NCBI GenBank assembly: GCA_012845835.1
Contig: JABAKD010000018.1
Location: 8,285,759 to 8,349,758 of the forward strand
Origin: Undaria pinnatifida
Lineage: Eukaryota > Sar > Phaeophyceae > Laminariales > Alariaceae
Reading direction: 5' to 3'
Length of the DNA stretch: 64,000 bases
Within the stretch, counting starts at the first letter, position 1. The number at the start of each line of letters is the position of its first letter. Under the pieces are notes generated by a model. That model worked only from the letters and a program-made list of their open reading frames with translations. It made no database searches and was not told the origin of the DNA. Of this stretch, positions 11,001-21,300 are shown in pieces. The position numbers and the translations under genes are program-made.

Positions 11001-14000
11001 ACTAACTCCAAGTATTTTGTCCTCGAAAAAGAACATGAGTGTGGTTGTGAAGGGGTTCCCATGGATGGTAGGGTAATTTTCTCTATTTTGGCTCAACCCT
11101 TGCTCGACTTCAAAAATAACCTGGCACGTTTTCGTTTGTGTCTTAATTATTCGGTGACTGCAAATATCGTTTAACTATTCTACACTAATTCAAAGTATTA
11201 CTCCTAAGAAACATAGGTATGGTTCTGATGAGGTTTCCATGGAGGGGGAGGCGATGTGCTTTTTTTTTCGCGTAACCCTTTTGCGATTAAGCAAATAACC
11301 AGGGATGGTGTCGTTTTGTCTTAACCGTTTGGTGACTGCAAAAAATATTTGATTACCCCACACGAATCCCAAGTATATTGTCCTAAAAAACGTAAGAGTG
11401 ATTCGGAAGGGGGTTCCGTGGAGGCGCGAATGGCAAGGAACGCAAGCTCCACAAGAGAGTGAGAATCGAATGAAAGTTGTGTTACGGAACCATTTTGCGG
11501 CTGCGAAATAATATTCCACAGCACGGATGCGACTACGACTGCAAACGTTGTCCCACCATAATTCCAAGCGGCTTTGTCCCGAAAACAAAGCAAAACCCGT
11601 TGTTGAATGTTTTCATACTTCGAAGTATGTTTTTTCGTTTCTCTCCTTCTCGCAGAAACGGAGCAGCGGCGGCGGCGGCAGCGGTGGTGGAAAGGAAAAA
11701 AAAAGAAGACACCGTGACAGGTCGACCGACGACAAAAAAAACAAAAAGAAGAGCAGGAAAAGCAAGAAGAGCAGTAGCAGCAGCGGTAAAAAGAAGGACG
11801 GAAAGAGCAAGGACAAGAAAGGTGGGTTTAGCGGAGGCGGGAGCGTGAAAATGATGGGAGCGGTGGATCAAAATGCTTACGGCAAGAACGGGGTGCTGAG
11901 GGAAGCCGACTACTTCAGCAAGCAGAGGGAGTTCGAGGTGAGCTTGGAAGGCGTGTTCTGTTTGTTTTAACTCTGCACGTCTTGTTAGTTTTTTACAGCA
12001 AACCGCTTATGGCTATCATATAACCTTTACAGTGTATGTACTATAGTCCCAATATGCTTTCGGCGAGAATGGGGCACTAAACGAGGCCGACTACCGACTG
12101 CTTTAGCAAGTAAAGGGAATTCAAGTAGGCAGGGAAGGGGATATGGTCGCACTTTTCATCTAGGTGGAGTTTTTTGTTTTGTTTGTTTGTTTGCTCATTT
12201 TTGTTTATTGGGGTTGCTTTGGTTATTTCGTTTTTTTTTTCTTGCTGTTTTATTTGTTGTGTTTGCTCGTTTGTCTGTTGTTCTTTTTTTTCCCCCTGGT
12301 GATGCCAGGTGTGGATGATGGAAACGAAGAAGATTTTCGACACGGGCGGCATGCCGAAGTGGGAGGTACGGCCGTTTCGGTGTTGTATGCGCGTGGTTTT
12401 GCATGCGCGAAAGTCGTGCGGGTGGCTTCTTCAAGTATATCTGCTCTAGAAGGTCGTCTTGCAGGTGGTTTGTTCAAACATGTCTACTCTATAATACTGT
12501 TGGAGTCTCACACACAGCTTGCCAAGATGAATTTTGACGAAATCGTCGATTTCACAGCTGTAGTGTCTTTATATATTTTTGTAATATAAAATATGAAGTA
12601 TCATCGTCCTTCGTAAAATAGCCCTGTTGGCCGAGCTCCCGCCGCACGGGGGGAGGATGAGGTACCATCCCCTGATCACGTATTCCTCCTTCTTGAATGT
12701 AGCGGTGGAGTTTGTATCGTACGATACAAAAAAAGGTGTTGGATGGCGGTTGGGGGGGATAAATCGAGCAGATGCGAGCAAAACAGGGCCGAAAGAACAG
12801 CGTGGTGTCATGGCCCTGGTTCTTGCACGCTGGGGAGCCACCGGCCTGTATCGATCGTGAGGATACACGCCCCGTGGTACGCGCGATCGGAGTGCCACTC
12901 AGAGCTTGCAATAATAAGTGTCGACGAAAAACTCGAACTCATAGGTGATTTTTTTTTTTTTTCATGAAAGAAATGCGCATTGCTCCTGAATCGAGACCCA
13001 GCCGAGACGCCCAATGCCGGAACGTAGTCCAGCGGCGGAGGCAGATATACTTGGTCAGAATTGGGTGTGGAGACTCGTTGTGTGGCGTAAACACACTCTC
13101 GTGGATCAGCCACCAAATTATCTTCACACTACCCGTGTCGAGCTGACCGGACTTGAAGGAGTTTAGGGATAATGAAACATTAGGATCTGGGGGATAGTAC
13201 CGGCTATCCACTTTTTGGTTTTTTTTCAAAAGCGTTTTTCGTCTTCACCAACAAAATCGTCGTTTTCTATTGTTTTTCCGATTGTTTTTTGTGTTGTGCA
13301 GACAAAGCAGCACTTCCGAGACTACATGGAGGACTACAACACCAACACCCTACCTCACGAGAAATACATCGACCTTGAGAAATGGGAGATGGCGGAGTTC
13401 CACCGTGAGTAGTAGCATTTGTCTGATCAAATGCCATTGATATTGATCAGCGTTTATTGAGTAACACAATACATGCGATTTGTTTTTATGTTTTCTGCGA
13501 GGCTTGGCGAAATCCACGCGCGTATCATAGTTTTACAACAAAAAGGGCGCAAGCGAAGACTGTTCTAAAAGCTGCTGAACGGATATGCGGAAAAACACAA
13601 AAAATGTAGCAGGGTATGAGGGTTTTCATGTTGACGGCGCCAAATAATGTTGCTTATATAGCACTACCCAATGAACTACTGAGTCACGTGACTCAATAGC
13701 TCCGTCGGTAGTGCAATATAACCAACTGTATTTTTCCGTGTTCGTTGATGAAATCCCACCGACTTCGTAACTGGGGTCTCCGGGGCTCTCCGCTCGCCAC
13801 GCTCTACAGTAGTACTCAAGAGCACACCATCATTACTGTTCACAATGACTCCAGCGCGCACGCTCGAAATAACGAATACCAAGTCGGCGAGAATCAGTAG
13901 TGCTATATCTTTCGAGAGTTAGAAACATCCTGTTGCGCGATTTCCTAGCTACATCTTTCACTTTTTTAGCCAAATGTTGTATTGTTTCTGCCTTCGGTTC

Positions 14001-14740
14001 AGGCAAGAAAGCGCAGGAAGCAAAGAGACGCGCGGCCGGTGACTCCCTGTCCATGAGGGAAGACGAGATGGAGGTGGCTCTCAAGAAACGCAGGGCCAGG
14101 GCGGCCGCCAACGAAAAGTACGACAACCTGGTGAAAGCTTCCATCAAGGGAACTAAGCGCGAGAACATGCAGAGCCAGGAGCTGCTCAGGATGGAAATGC
14201 AGATGGCCTACAAGCACGGTAAGGAGGCGTTTTGTTTTGGTCTTGGGGGGGGGTACTCATTATCATGCATGGCCGTAGTCTCGGTGGAAATGAAGATGGC
14301 CTACAAGTGCGGTGCGTGCGTGCGTGCGTGCCCGGGAAGTTTTTTTATAACGACGGGGGTTGGAGGAACGAGGGGATTTTATCATCACTTTTTCCCCGAC
14401 TGCAAAGTGCCGTTTGTAGCGAAATGCTTACACCTTCCTCCGCCCGCCCGCCTGCCCGCCCGCCCGTAACAACTGTCTGTGAAGACTTTTTAGCCTTGCC
14501 CCTTCCCGTCCCTTCCCCGCACCGCCAAACCCGTCTGTGAAGAACTTGTACCCAGCCGCGCCTTCAAATTCCATTTTTGAAGAAATGTCCACCCTCTTCT
14601 CCTCGTCTTACGTACGCCTCCCGACATCTCGTTTGTTTTTTTTCTGCCCCGAAATCATGAAACCGTTACCAGGTGACATGGACAAGGTCAAACGAATCGA
14701 GAAACGCCTCGAGCCGGACGAGATGGAAGGGTGGCGATGA
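5039..14740 (+). CDS. SCI1-like lysine-rich nuclear protein (style cell-cycle inhibitor 1 family)
   Basis: Ten exons join in phase: 5039-5121, 7042-7155, 7671-8312, 8983-9220, 10740-10883, 11656-11937, 12309-12365, 13302-13404, 14003-14218, 14673-14740 (stop TGA), about 648 residues. The N-terminus is low complexity: MAHHKSSKHKHHKRK, then acidic/serine runs, a His/Asp-rich repeat (exon 3), and Ser/Asp and Lys runs. The conserved part is the C-terminal 200 residues: AYGKNGVLREADYFSKQREF, VWMMETKKIFDTG, FRDYMEDYNTNTLPHEKY, then a basic helix ending ELLRMEMQMAYKHGDMDKV. This matches my recollection of the plant SCI1 family (nuclear, linked to cell-cycle control and possibly splicing). An in-frame ATG at 7034 could be an alternative start, but 5039 gives a coherent first exon with a donor at 5122. 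The acceptor before 7042 is the weakest junction. Intron 1 holds a SINE. Confidence 0.75.
6270..6570 (-). mobile_element. tRNA-derived SINE (family 1)
   Basis: Minus strand: a tRNA-like head at 6570-6490 with an A-box-like segment (GGTGGCGTATCAGGTTA) and a B box (GAGTTCGAGCCCC), followed by a roughly 200 bp body and the tail motif near CCAGCTTCTGGACAAG (6288-6303). An almost identical copy lies at 27540-27830. It sits in intron 1 of the SCI1-like gene, antisense to it. Confidence 0.8.
7167..7412. mobile_element. MITE-like inverted-repeat element (CATCCCACGG family)
   Basis: Left end GTCATCCCACGGTAGGGCTG (7168-7187) and right end near CACCCCTCGCGTGAGATGA (7387-7405) are imperfect inverted repeats. 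The related copy at 41247-41495 has better-matched ends. Internal GAGCTCCTCA...GAGCTC blocks are shared. It lies in intron 2 of the SCI1-like gene, just after exon 7042-7155. Confidence 0.55.
7797..8190 (+). repeat. Coding His/Asp-rich minisatellite
   Basis: Inside the third exon of the SCI1-like gene, units of roughly 30-48 bp built from CACGACGAT/AAGAATGACC blocks encode repeated H-D-D-K/R-x-D-H-H-R modules. The array keeps the +1 frame open, and because of its codon periodicity it also keeps another plus frame and a minus frame open for 160-208 codons. Confidence 0.8.
8729..8810 (+). pseudogene. Duplicate of SCI1-like exon 8983-9220 (5' part)
   Basis: The segment after TGTTGCAG at 8725-8732 reads AAGAGCCGCGGAGCCAAAGC and then AGCGGTGGCGGTGGGCG. 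It parallels 9010-9055 of the real exon, where GTGGAGCCAAAGCTGAC is followed by GAGCGGTGGCGGTGGGCG. It keeps an acceptor but its first donor (GAC|GTGAGC) would break the phase, so it is probably a decayed or alternative exon. Confidence 0.6.
10010..10305 (-). mobile_element. tRNA-derived SINE-like element (family 2)
   Basis: Minus strand: a tRNA-like head at 10300-10228 (CCCCGGTGGTCTAGTGGTC A-box-like region and GAGTTCGATTCCC B box), followed by the family-2 body shared with 2425-2660, 27855-28010, 34090-34290 and 61690-61985. It lies in an intron of the SCI1-like gene. The head is the clearest polymerase III promoter in this family. Confidence 0.75.
10955..11470 (+). repeat. Intronic tandem repeat, three units of about 190 bp, ending in an exon-junction copy
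   Basis: TGGTGACTGCAAA recurs at about 10968, 11151 and 11328, each followed by ACTAATTCCAAGTATT-like and TTCCATGGAGG-like blocks. The last unit ends at 11423-11465 with GGCAAGGAACGCAAGCTCCA plus GAGAGTGAG, a copy of the real exon end and donor at 10858-10888. The intron therefore seems to have grown by tandem duplication of a unit that includes the exon junction. Confidence 0.75.
12051..12130 (+). pseudogene. Decayed copy of SCI1-like exon 11656-11937, 3' end
   Basis: AATATGCTTTCGGCGAGAAT, then GAGGCCGACTACC and AGCAAGTAAAGGGAATTCAA parallel the real exon end at 11870-11940 (AATGCTTACGGCAAGAAC, GAAGCCGACTAC, AGCAAGCAGAGGGAGTTCGA). In-frame stops are present (CACTAA, AAGTAA) so it cannot be used as an exon. 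Confidence 0.75.
14270..14315 (+). pseudogene. Short copy of SCI1-like exon 14003-14218, 3' end
   Basis: GGTGGAAATGAAGATGGCCT at 14283-14302 followed by ACAAGTGCGGTGCGTG copies the real junction at 14190-14222 (GATGGAAATGCAGATGGCCT, ACAAGCACGGTAAGG). It is only about 65 bp downstream of the real donor. Confidence 0.75.
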
Positions 14741-14779
14741 AAAGGATCGCCATCATTTCGGTAGTGGGATGCCTCGGTT

Positions 14780-15510
14780 ATGGGTTCGTCTTATGGGTGC
14801 GGTTGGCGTGGAACTGTTCTTGACATTTTTTCCTGAGGAATTTTCCTGGAAATTTCGTGTTGTGGGGGGGAGGTTAAGATACGAATGGGCGATGAAAGTG
14901 AATTGTAAGAGCTTTCGCTCCAGTGGTAGGTGCGTTGCTGACGGGGGCAGCTGACTTGGAAAATTTCCATAAAATTCGCCCCGAGCGGAAGATACTATTT
15001 TCCGTTGGCAATTAAAGGATAAAGGCGCTTGTATAATCCACGAGTGTTCTGGTTGCGTATGCTTTGTGAATGCCTTTCTGATGCGAGCAGTTGGCGTGGA
15101 TTTTTCGTGGAAAATCGCGAATCGAGGAGAAACTACTGATTTGGAGATGAAAGACGCGCTAGTTCCGGATGTGAACGTTTTTATGATGAACGCAGTTGGC
15201 ATGGAACATTCCTGGAAGGTGGATTTTTCCTACCTGGCAGTTTTTTTTCCTCGTCGAAAGGAAGACTAAGATCTATTTTCCGGGATGAAAGATGGGAGCG
15301 CTACGTACGAGTATCAGATCCGGTTGTAGATACTTTTCTGATGAGCATGGTTGACGTGGAAAATTCTTGAAGATTTCGCCTTTGAACCTTTTAATGGAAA
15401 ACATATATTTGGTTTTGGCGATGGTAGGATTCAAACACTACGACCATGGTAAATATTCCTTTTTTTTTGTGTGGGTGCAGTTGGCATGTGAGGTTACTGA
15501 AAATACTACT
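14780..15510 (+). repeat. Degenerate tandem repeat downstream of the SCI1-like gene
   Basis: The motif GCAGTTGGCGTGGA followed 10-20 bp later by TCCTGGAAA-like sequence recurs near 14800, 15088, 15190, 15347 and 15477 at 100-290 bp spacing. No open frame crosses it. It starts within 60 bp of the stop codon and may be transcribed as 3' sequence. Confidence 0.5.
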
Positions 15511-16374
15511 TAAAGGTGGGACAGCCAAGGTCATGACCTTGATCGCGACCTGCCCGATTTATGCGGGGGGTTTTTTGCCTTGCCAATGTTGATGATGAAG
15601 TGTTGTTCGTTGAACACAACTAGGATAGCAGACCAACTCTTTTGCGAGAACAGATGTGGAGAAGCGGCGAGATCAGCTCGCCCACCTTGTAAGCTTTGTT
15701 GAGACTAAGATTGTAATTAACAATTCTGAGTATGGTATACGAAGTAGTTTATTAACAAACTCTTGTGGGGCATTAGACGGAAAACATGTCGAAAAGACGT
15801 ATAATACCAGTCGGACAATACACATAAAGCTCGATATGAAAAACAGCAAATATAAGCTCGGTACGGAACTGAGGCCAGATATGCGGTACTTTGATAATCG
15901 TATCGCCATGAAGATAGATTAAAGGATTGAAACATCCATTGGTTGACCGGGGGATGCTCATTCACCATCCCCTCCCTAAGATCTAGCAGTTTCGCAACAT
16001 TTCCAAGCATTGTTCATATCGAGCGTATATTTACTGTCGAAAATACGTGCGATTAAAGCGTTGGCCACACGAAGCAGCCGAGGCTACTGGGGCAGGGCCG
16101 ATGGCGTGTGTCTAAACTGAAACGCACGGGGCTGCGCGACACGCGCGCGTTATGGTGGTACTCTTGTAACGTTGCACGCTCACTCTATGTAGACGCTTGA
16201 AGGGATCGCCCTGGCTAGGCGTTTTTTTCGTCTCTGTACGTACGCCGACCCCCAAAGGGCCAATCCTGCTTCATTGACTGTTATTATCGTTGATTATTGA
16301 TGGCCGGGGAGCAGCGCCTAACGTCTGATGATAGCGTATACGCAATAGTTAGTCCTTGTAATTTCAATGATAAT

Positions 16375-16705
16375 GATGTTGACGAGCGTCCCCCTGGTTG
16401 TCCAAAAGAAAGCCGCGTGGCCATTGAATGAAGTCGTGGTTGTAGGTTCGAAACTCACAAGGGGCTTTTTCTTACGAACAAACGACAGGCCGAAAGTGTG
16501 AGAGCGTGAGTTGTTGGCTAAATTCAATGCAAACCGACGAGCATAATAATAAAAAGCTGAAAAGTGGGAACGCTCTGGATCCTATGCACGATAAAAATGA
16601 AGGCAAGTACCGGGGGGGAGATGGGAAGGCACCTGTGACCACGGCTTGTCCAGAGGTAGCTGAGGGTGAAACCTCTTACGAGTTGAGCTGGAGAGTAAAG
16701 TGTGA
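16375..16705 (+). mobile_element. tRNA-derived SINE (family 1), plus orientation
   Basis: tRNA-like head at 16390-16465 (CCCTGGTTGTCC...GTAGGTTCGAAACTC), then the body with TGAGAGCGTGAG and GAAGGCAAGTACC blocks, and the tail CACGGCTTGTCCAGA (16638-16652), the reverse complement of the CTTCTGGACAAGCCGTG tail motif in the minus copies. Confidence 0.75.
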
Positions 16706-18108
16706 TGATCAAAAGACAAAATTTATATCGTCGATGATCATGGCTGTGGGGAGAACCGCCGAACGCCTGATGATGAGGTTTCGCCCTATCTTTGCACTTC
16801 TAATAATAATGATGTTGTGTTGATGATGTTGAAGAATTATTTTGGGCCACATCTTCCTACACTTTTGTCGTGTACCAACGAAATGAATGGTTCGGTCTTG
16901 CCTATTATAATAATAGAGCATGCTTGCAGTGTAATACGGTAGTCCATACTACGCTCCTCCTCTCCTGTCTTCTGACAACTCCTTGCATTGGAGTCCGGTA
17001 TAAAAGCAACAACAACAGTTTTCTAACCCCGCCCCATATAATAACCCATACCTATACCACCCGGTACAATTATTATTAGTGGCAGCCCGCATTGCATTGT
17101 TTGGCCGGTGCTGTAATCGTCCCTCCCCCCCCCCTCTTCGCTGAAGCCCCAAACGAAAGATAACCCCTTACGGGCCAGAGAAGTAAGAAGACCTGCCTCC
17201 ACCGGGCACGTTTTTGCTCCGGCTTGCGTCTGCATTATTAGTGTTGGGTGCACACGACTGCCTGCCGTCGATCGTGTACCACTCGTACACCCCCCTTCGA
17301 CGAATTTTCCGAGGCGATTTTTTCCTCGACAACGTGGAGGGAGGCTTGAGGAAGGAGAGGAATAATTCTCGAGAATACGCGGCTTTTTTTCGTCCCGATG
17401 TATGTGTCTCTTAGTCTATACTCATCACATGCATGGTGAAAACATTTCGGCAAGACCCTGTCGAAGCCACTAATTTCGTCGTGGTTCCCTCCCATGATAG
17501 GAGATCTGTCCAAGATCTATCACAGATCAGTCAGTCAGTATGATCGATGGATTACGAATCCCCACCCCCCCTTCCGATCCGATGCTAATTGTTTTATTCT
17601 GAGATCTACTTATCCAAGATTTTAATTTATCGATCAGTATGATCCCTGATGGAACACGAAAAAATTCCTTCCGCATTTCCCACATGTATGGCCGGGGCGG
17701 TCGGGTATCGGGGTCTATGGATGATACCCAGAGTAGGTCGGGGGCTATGGGCTACGGCATTCACAGCTTAGCAAGAGAATCCCTTCCTTACACCATGTGT
17801 GTCGTAGCCAATAGGTCGGGGTTGGCGACCGTTCCCCGAACCTGCTCCGTGCGACGTGCGACTGATTGTGCGTCTCTGCAGGAGGAAAACGCCATTTCAT
17901 TTTTTACGAAAACTTCAACCAGCAAAACGAAAAGCTTGTCAACAAGCAACACACCACACCGCACCCGAGCATACCACTGCGGTTGCCACTACTCTACGCA
18001 GCAGCGTTAGCACTGGGTAGAGGAGACAAGCCTCACAAGGGCAGGGCAGTCCGTGGCGAGACACTTCCGGTACCCAATAGAGCTGAGCGACAAACGCAAC
18101 CCAGATTT

Positions 18109-18321
18109 ATGGAGGGCGATAGGACCTCTGCTGCTATTCCAGCGGCAGCAGTAGGAGCACGCCAACATCAAGTAGCATCTCCGCCTAATCGGCAGCTACT
18201 GTCTCCTGCTCCTGCTCAGCGCCAACACCAGACCGTTGCCCGCAATACCGACAGTGGTAATTGTGGTGGTACAAGCAGGGGTGGCAAGAGGGGTGTTAGT
18301 TCGGCTAGGCGGAGCAGCGGC

Positions 18322-18379
<58 letters not shown>

Positions 18380-21300
18380 CAGAGCACCAGCACCAGCAAC
18401 AACAGCAACAGCAGCCTCGACGCAAGCGGGGGGGGGGGTCTAGGAAAGGAAAGGGCAAGGGCAATGATGGGAGGACTCCGGGAGGCGTTGTGCAGGAAGA
18501 GGAGGATGACGGGCCTCTGTGCGTCGTGTGCGCGGAGCAGCTGGTGTTTTTCGCAGTGGGCCAGTGCAACCATCCGGGGAGGTGGGTGGTGGAAACCCGG
18601 GGATGGATCCTAATTGTTCCCGTCGTCGTGATTTAAATTCTACGTACATATGCTGTATGTCGGGATTCGCCGTAGCTGCTACCAGGTATATCTTATATGT
18701 CGTCTTTATATGTGGTCGTGACCGTGGTCGTCATATTATAACGACTACGAATCGTAGGCAAAATTTGAATTATGTAATTACGGGGATCTTTAGTACCCAT
18801 CCCCAGTTTTCAGGCCTTACGTTTGGGCCCGGGGTTAGGGTGAGAGGTTAGGGATGGGGATAGGTTTGGGGGTAGGGCTAGGTGCCGAATTTTAACCACG
18901 ACTATGAGGCCACCTATCCCCAACCCTATCCCTATCCTTATCCATAACCCCAGCACGAAACGCAATGCCTGAAACCCGGGGATTGATCCTAAATGTCCCC
19001 GTATCCGTGGTTGATATGTCGCTTATATTATGTAGTTGTGATTATCCGTTTCCGTTGGATGGTGTTGTTGTTGGGGGTGGTTGAGAAAGGGCGTGAGGTG
19101 AGATGTTGGTGGTGGGGGCGGGGCTGGTGGTGGTGGTGGTGGTGGTAGTGGTGGTGGTGATGTTGGTGGTGGTGGCATTGGCGGCGTGGTGGTTTTGATT
19201 ATGACAATGGTGATGAGAGATGGATAGACCTTGGCCCACATTTGACGCTGGTTGGAATATACCATATACTTCCCACACGTAGCCCTAACCCTACTACTAA
19301 TGACAAGTGATAATGGTGATGGTGACGGCGTTTTTCGCTTTTTTTTGTTGACGGGGATTGTGATGGACGATGGTGATGGTGACGGTGATATGACGATGGT
19401 AGCGGTGCTGATGTTGATGATTTTGTGCGATGCTTGTACCGGTACTCTCTCTTGTTAATAGTCTTCCTAGACGCTTGATACAATCGCACTCGTCGATTTT
19501 TTGGTCGCTATACACTGCCCCCCAAAAGGGTTGGGTTGTGCTGCTGTAACACTGCTGTAGTTTATTGGGAGGTGCTTGGTACCTGCTCACGTGCAAACTT
19601 GTTTCTGATTACGTTATGTCAACGTTTCCTGTTTGCGGCTAGGTGCGCAAAGTGCGCCATGAGAAGCCGGGTTCTTCTCGGAGACCAGTCTTGTCCAGAG
19701 TGCAAGACCGTGCTCGACCAATTGGTAAGGCAAAATGTTGGATTACACTAGCTCTGCATATCCGTTGTCTAAAGGAGGGGGTGCGTCATCGATAAAAAAT
19801 ACGTGAGATAAATTGTGGAATTTATGTCTTGCGACATTATCTTCATTGCCATTTTGGACAGATTTGTGAGGCAGAAGGTATTGGTTGTCTGTTTCGATTC
19901 GTCGATCGAAAGCATGCGGCAGATACTTTCCTTCGGAGTGGTGATTGTGAGCGAGGCGCAAGCAGCAAAGGATACCTCGGCAGCAGTAGAGCATCAAGAT
20001 ACAATACAGATAAGCAGCAGCGGCAGCAGCAGCATCAACAACAGCAACAACGACAGAAGCAACTACACGGTATGCGCACTGCTCACCTAAAACAAGAGGA
20101 GTGCACGGATAGGACGAAAAATAATGCCAAACGCACTGTACCTACAATACGTACTGAAAAGAATATGGCAGCTTCACATGCGTTATGGCTTTGGGCCTTG
20201 AAGCGAATTTTGTAGGCGAATCCGTACCACCGGTATCTGGTATACTGTACTCATACTGCTGTAGTGTAAGAGAAGGCAGAGCAGTCACATCTACATCGCC
20301 TTTTGATGGTAGAAGTCGTGGCACGGGATAACGAACAATATTTTGTCAGTGAGTACACCACACTGCTTTTGAGGCCCAGAGGGAGCGGGGGGGTGTGCTA
20401 CATATAGTAGTACCGACCCGCTCATGAGGAAGTATCTCACAAGAAATTCAGCGTGACGAATGAGAAACAGCTGAGAAAATATCTCAGCCTATAATATAGA
20501 CGCAGCCTAAGTTGAAGGAAAAAGACCCCCTGACCCGGAGTAAAAAACTATACTTGGTGTGCTGCTTGCTGGGGAGGCGGCCGATGATACTCTTAACACA
20601 TGGACTGAGCGATATTTGTACTGGCAATCATACGTGCGGGGAAAGACCTGTCACTACTATACAGGAGAAACGTCTTCTCGGGGACCGAAACTTGAAAATG
20701 AGGCAAACAGCGCGTGCACAACACCAGCACCAGATAGTATTCTACTAGCTGGCATAGGGCCGGATCATGCGACACCGCCGTCAACCAGCTGATGTTTGTC
20801 GGCGCGGCTGGCTTGCCCGCGTCTGAATCTTGTACGCTCCCACCGACGACTGGCATGCCCAGATGTGCCAGGCCGTAAACAGCCTCGTTGCATCAGAAAA
20901 TAACGGAGCAAATGCCCCGGAACCACGATGGGGACCTCTTTGGCCCATGAGGATAGCTTTGACAAACTGGCGATTCTTTTGTGGGTTGGCTAGGTGTCCG
21001 GCTGGGGCGCAAAACGGGGCAAGGCTTGATCGGCCGTGGGCTCCAGATGGTTTTTTATTGGCTAAAGATGACAGTACGCAGGCAGTAGTTCCCAGTTCCC
21101 AGCCGCTGAAGGGTGCTCCCGGTTCTCCTGCGGGTGGTTTGGTGTAGAGAACATCTCCCGACCAAGAATCGACATGCACGCGTAGTTGTTTAATCAACTG
21201 CCGTCAGACGCCAATGAGATTCCTAGTCGAGACCGTCGGTGGGTCGTGATCCCACTTCTCTCTGTGTAGCAAAGTGTTGATACGGTTGAACACGACGGCG

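Larger units (their letters stand above)
14741..18108. other. Intergenic region between SCI1-like and ZNF598-like genes
   Basis: Holds the degenerate tandem repeat (14780-15510), a weak transposase-like trace (15720-15800), a family-1 SINE (16375-16700) and otherwise unremarkable sequence. No supported gene. The last few hundred bases upstream of 18109 should contain the ZNF598-like promoter and 5' UTR, and an open frame upstream to 17866 leaves the exact start uncertain. Confidence 0.6.
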
